From Candidatus Omnitrophota bacterium (GTDB lineage: Bacteria > Omnitrophota > Gorgyraeia > JABMRG01), in NCBI GenBank assembly GCA_013202935.1, contig JABMRG010000142.1:1-13501 (forward strand): a stretch of 13,501 nucleotides of DNA. The letters run 5' to 3'. Every line of letters starts with the position of its first letter. Positions within the stretch are counted from its first letter, which is position 1. The notes below the pieces were generated by a model that ran no database searches, was not told the origin of the DNA, and saw nothing but the letters and a program-made list of their open reading frames with translations. The translations under genes were made by a program, and so were the position numbers. Below, in pieces: positions 13,169-13,501 of this stretch.

Positions 13169-13501
13169 ATGGTTATACTAGTAAAGCTTATAGGCATATT
13201 AATTTTTGCTATAAGCTTAATCTATGGTATAAAGCCCAGTGTTATAAAAGGTATGATAGGCTTCTGGAAGAAAGGCAAAAGAATATATGCGGGGGGTGTT
13301 ATAAACCTTATAATTGCCATACTATTCCTCTTAGCCGCTTCAGACCTTAGGATGCCGTGGATAGCTATAGTTATAGGCCTCTTATCTCTTGCAAAGGCCC
13401 TGGCTATATTCCTGCTAGGCCCTGATAAGCTCATGAAATCTATGGATTTCTGGTTGAATAAGAGTGATTTTGCCTTGCGCATGATATCGCTTATAGGCAT
13501 A
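13169..13501 (+). CDS. Multi-helix membrane protein, 3' partial, with an internal repeat
   Basis: The frame is open from the ATG at 13169 to the window edge (111 codons). GGGAGGG at 13154-13160 lies 8 bases upstream, a good ribosome site. Hydrophobic helices fall at about residues 4-18, 41-55 and 60-79. Two stretches look related: IGILIFAISLIYGIKPSVIKGMIGFWKKGKR and IGLLSLAKALAIFLLGPDKLMKSMDFWLNKS, sharing an IG(I/L)L start, a Pro-x(4)-K-x-M step and an FWxxK end. The protein may be built of tandem copies of a helix-plus-amphipathic unit. I do not recognise a family. It starts 15 bases after the beta-barrel stop, so the two are probably cotranscribed. Confidence 0.7.
   Translation, partial: MVILVKLIGILIFAISLIYGIKPSVIKGMIGFWKKGKRIYAGGVINLIIAILFLLAASDLRMPWIAIVIGLLSLAKALAIFLLGPDKLMKSMDFWLNKSDFALRMISLIGI

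Overview
The window reads as a piece of chromosome from a Gram-negative-type, uncultured-style bacterium. It is A+T-leaning and gene-dense. Every supported gene lies on the plus strand, often with overlapping or touching stop and start codons. An outer membrane is implied by a C-terminal-Phe beta-barrel protein, an AsmA-like protein, a lipoprotein and several Sec signal peptides. The mix of an MGDG/UgtP-type glycosyltransferase, an AsmA/DUF748-like protein, an orphan ComEC-type MBL lipoprotein and GGGGAC-headed hairpin repeats is what I would expect in Candidatus Omnitrophota or a neighbouring PVC-type lineage. That assignment is an impression from gene content, not a proven placement.

Layout. 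(1) 1-203 is the end of a radical SAM gene of the AmrS type, apparently cut short where a repeat begins. (2) 203-407 is a nested palindromic repeat element, followed directly by a good sigma70 promoter. (3) 472-3081 is a tight run of six genes: an unknown protein, a small nitroreductase, a cysteine-cluster protein, a three-helix SemiSWEET-like protein, a secreted SH3-like protein and a Maf nucleotide pyrophosphatase. (4) 3142-6291 is an envelope cluster: a GT28/MGDG-synthase-like glycosyltransferase whose promoter sits almost on its start codon, an AsmA-like membrane protein, and a membrane-anchored TPR-like protein with a C-terminal zinc ribbon. (5) 6302-6378 holds a second GGGGAC repeat, then a promoter. 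(6) 6449-9522 holds a carboxyethylornithine-synthase/alanine-dehydrogenase-like enzyme, an ATP-grasp ligase, a small four-cysteine protein and an MBL-fold lipoprotein. (7) 9558-12130 holds an ArsB/NhaD-type ion transporter and a YqhD/butanol-dehydrogenase-type alcohol dehydrogenase. (8) 12190-12295 is a structured leader ending in an intrinsic terminator just before an outer-membrane beta-barrel gene (12296-13153). A multi-helix membrane protein follows and runs off the window.

The most interesting points are the dehydrogenase plus ATP-grasp pair, which could make an opine-like conjugate; the attenuator-like leader before the porin-like gene; the modular GGGGAC hairpins, one of which supplies the stop codon of the truncated amrS; and two genes that look leaderless. 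I found no tRNA, rRNA, CRISPR array or transposase gene. There is no gene-free stretch longer than 300 bases; the longest (204-471, 6292-6448, 12131-12295) are described as features.
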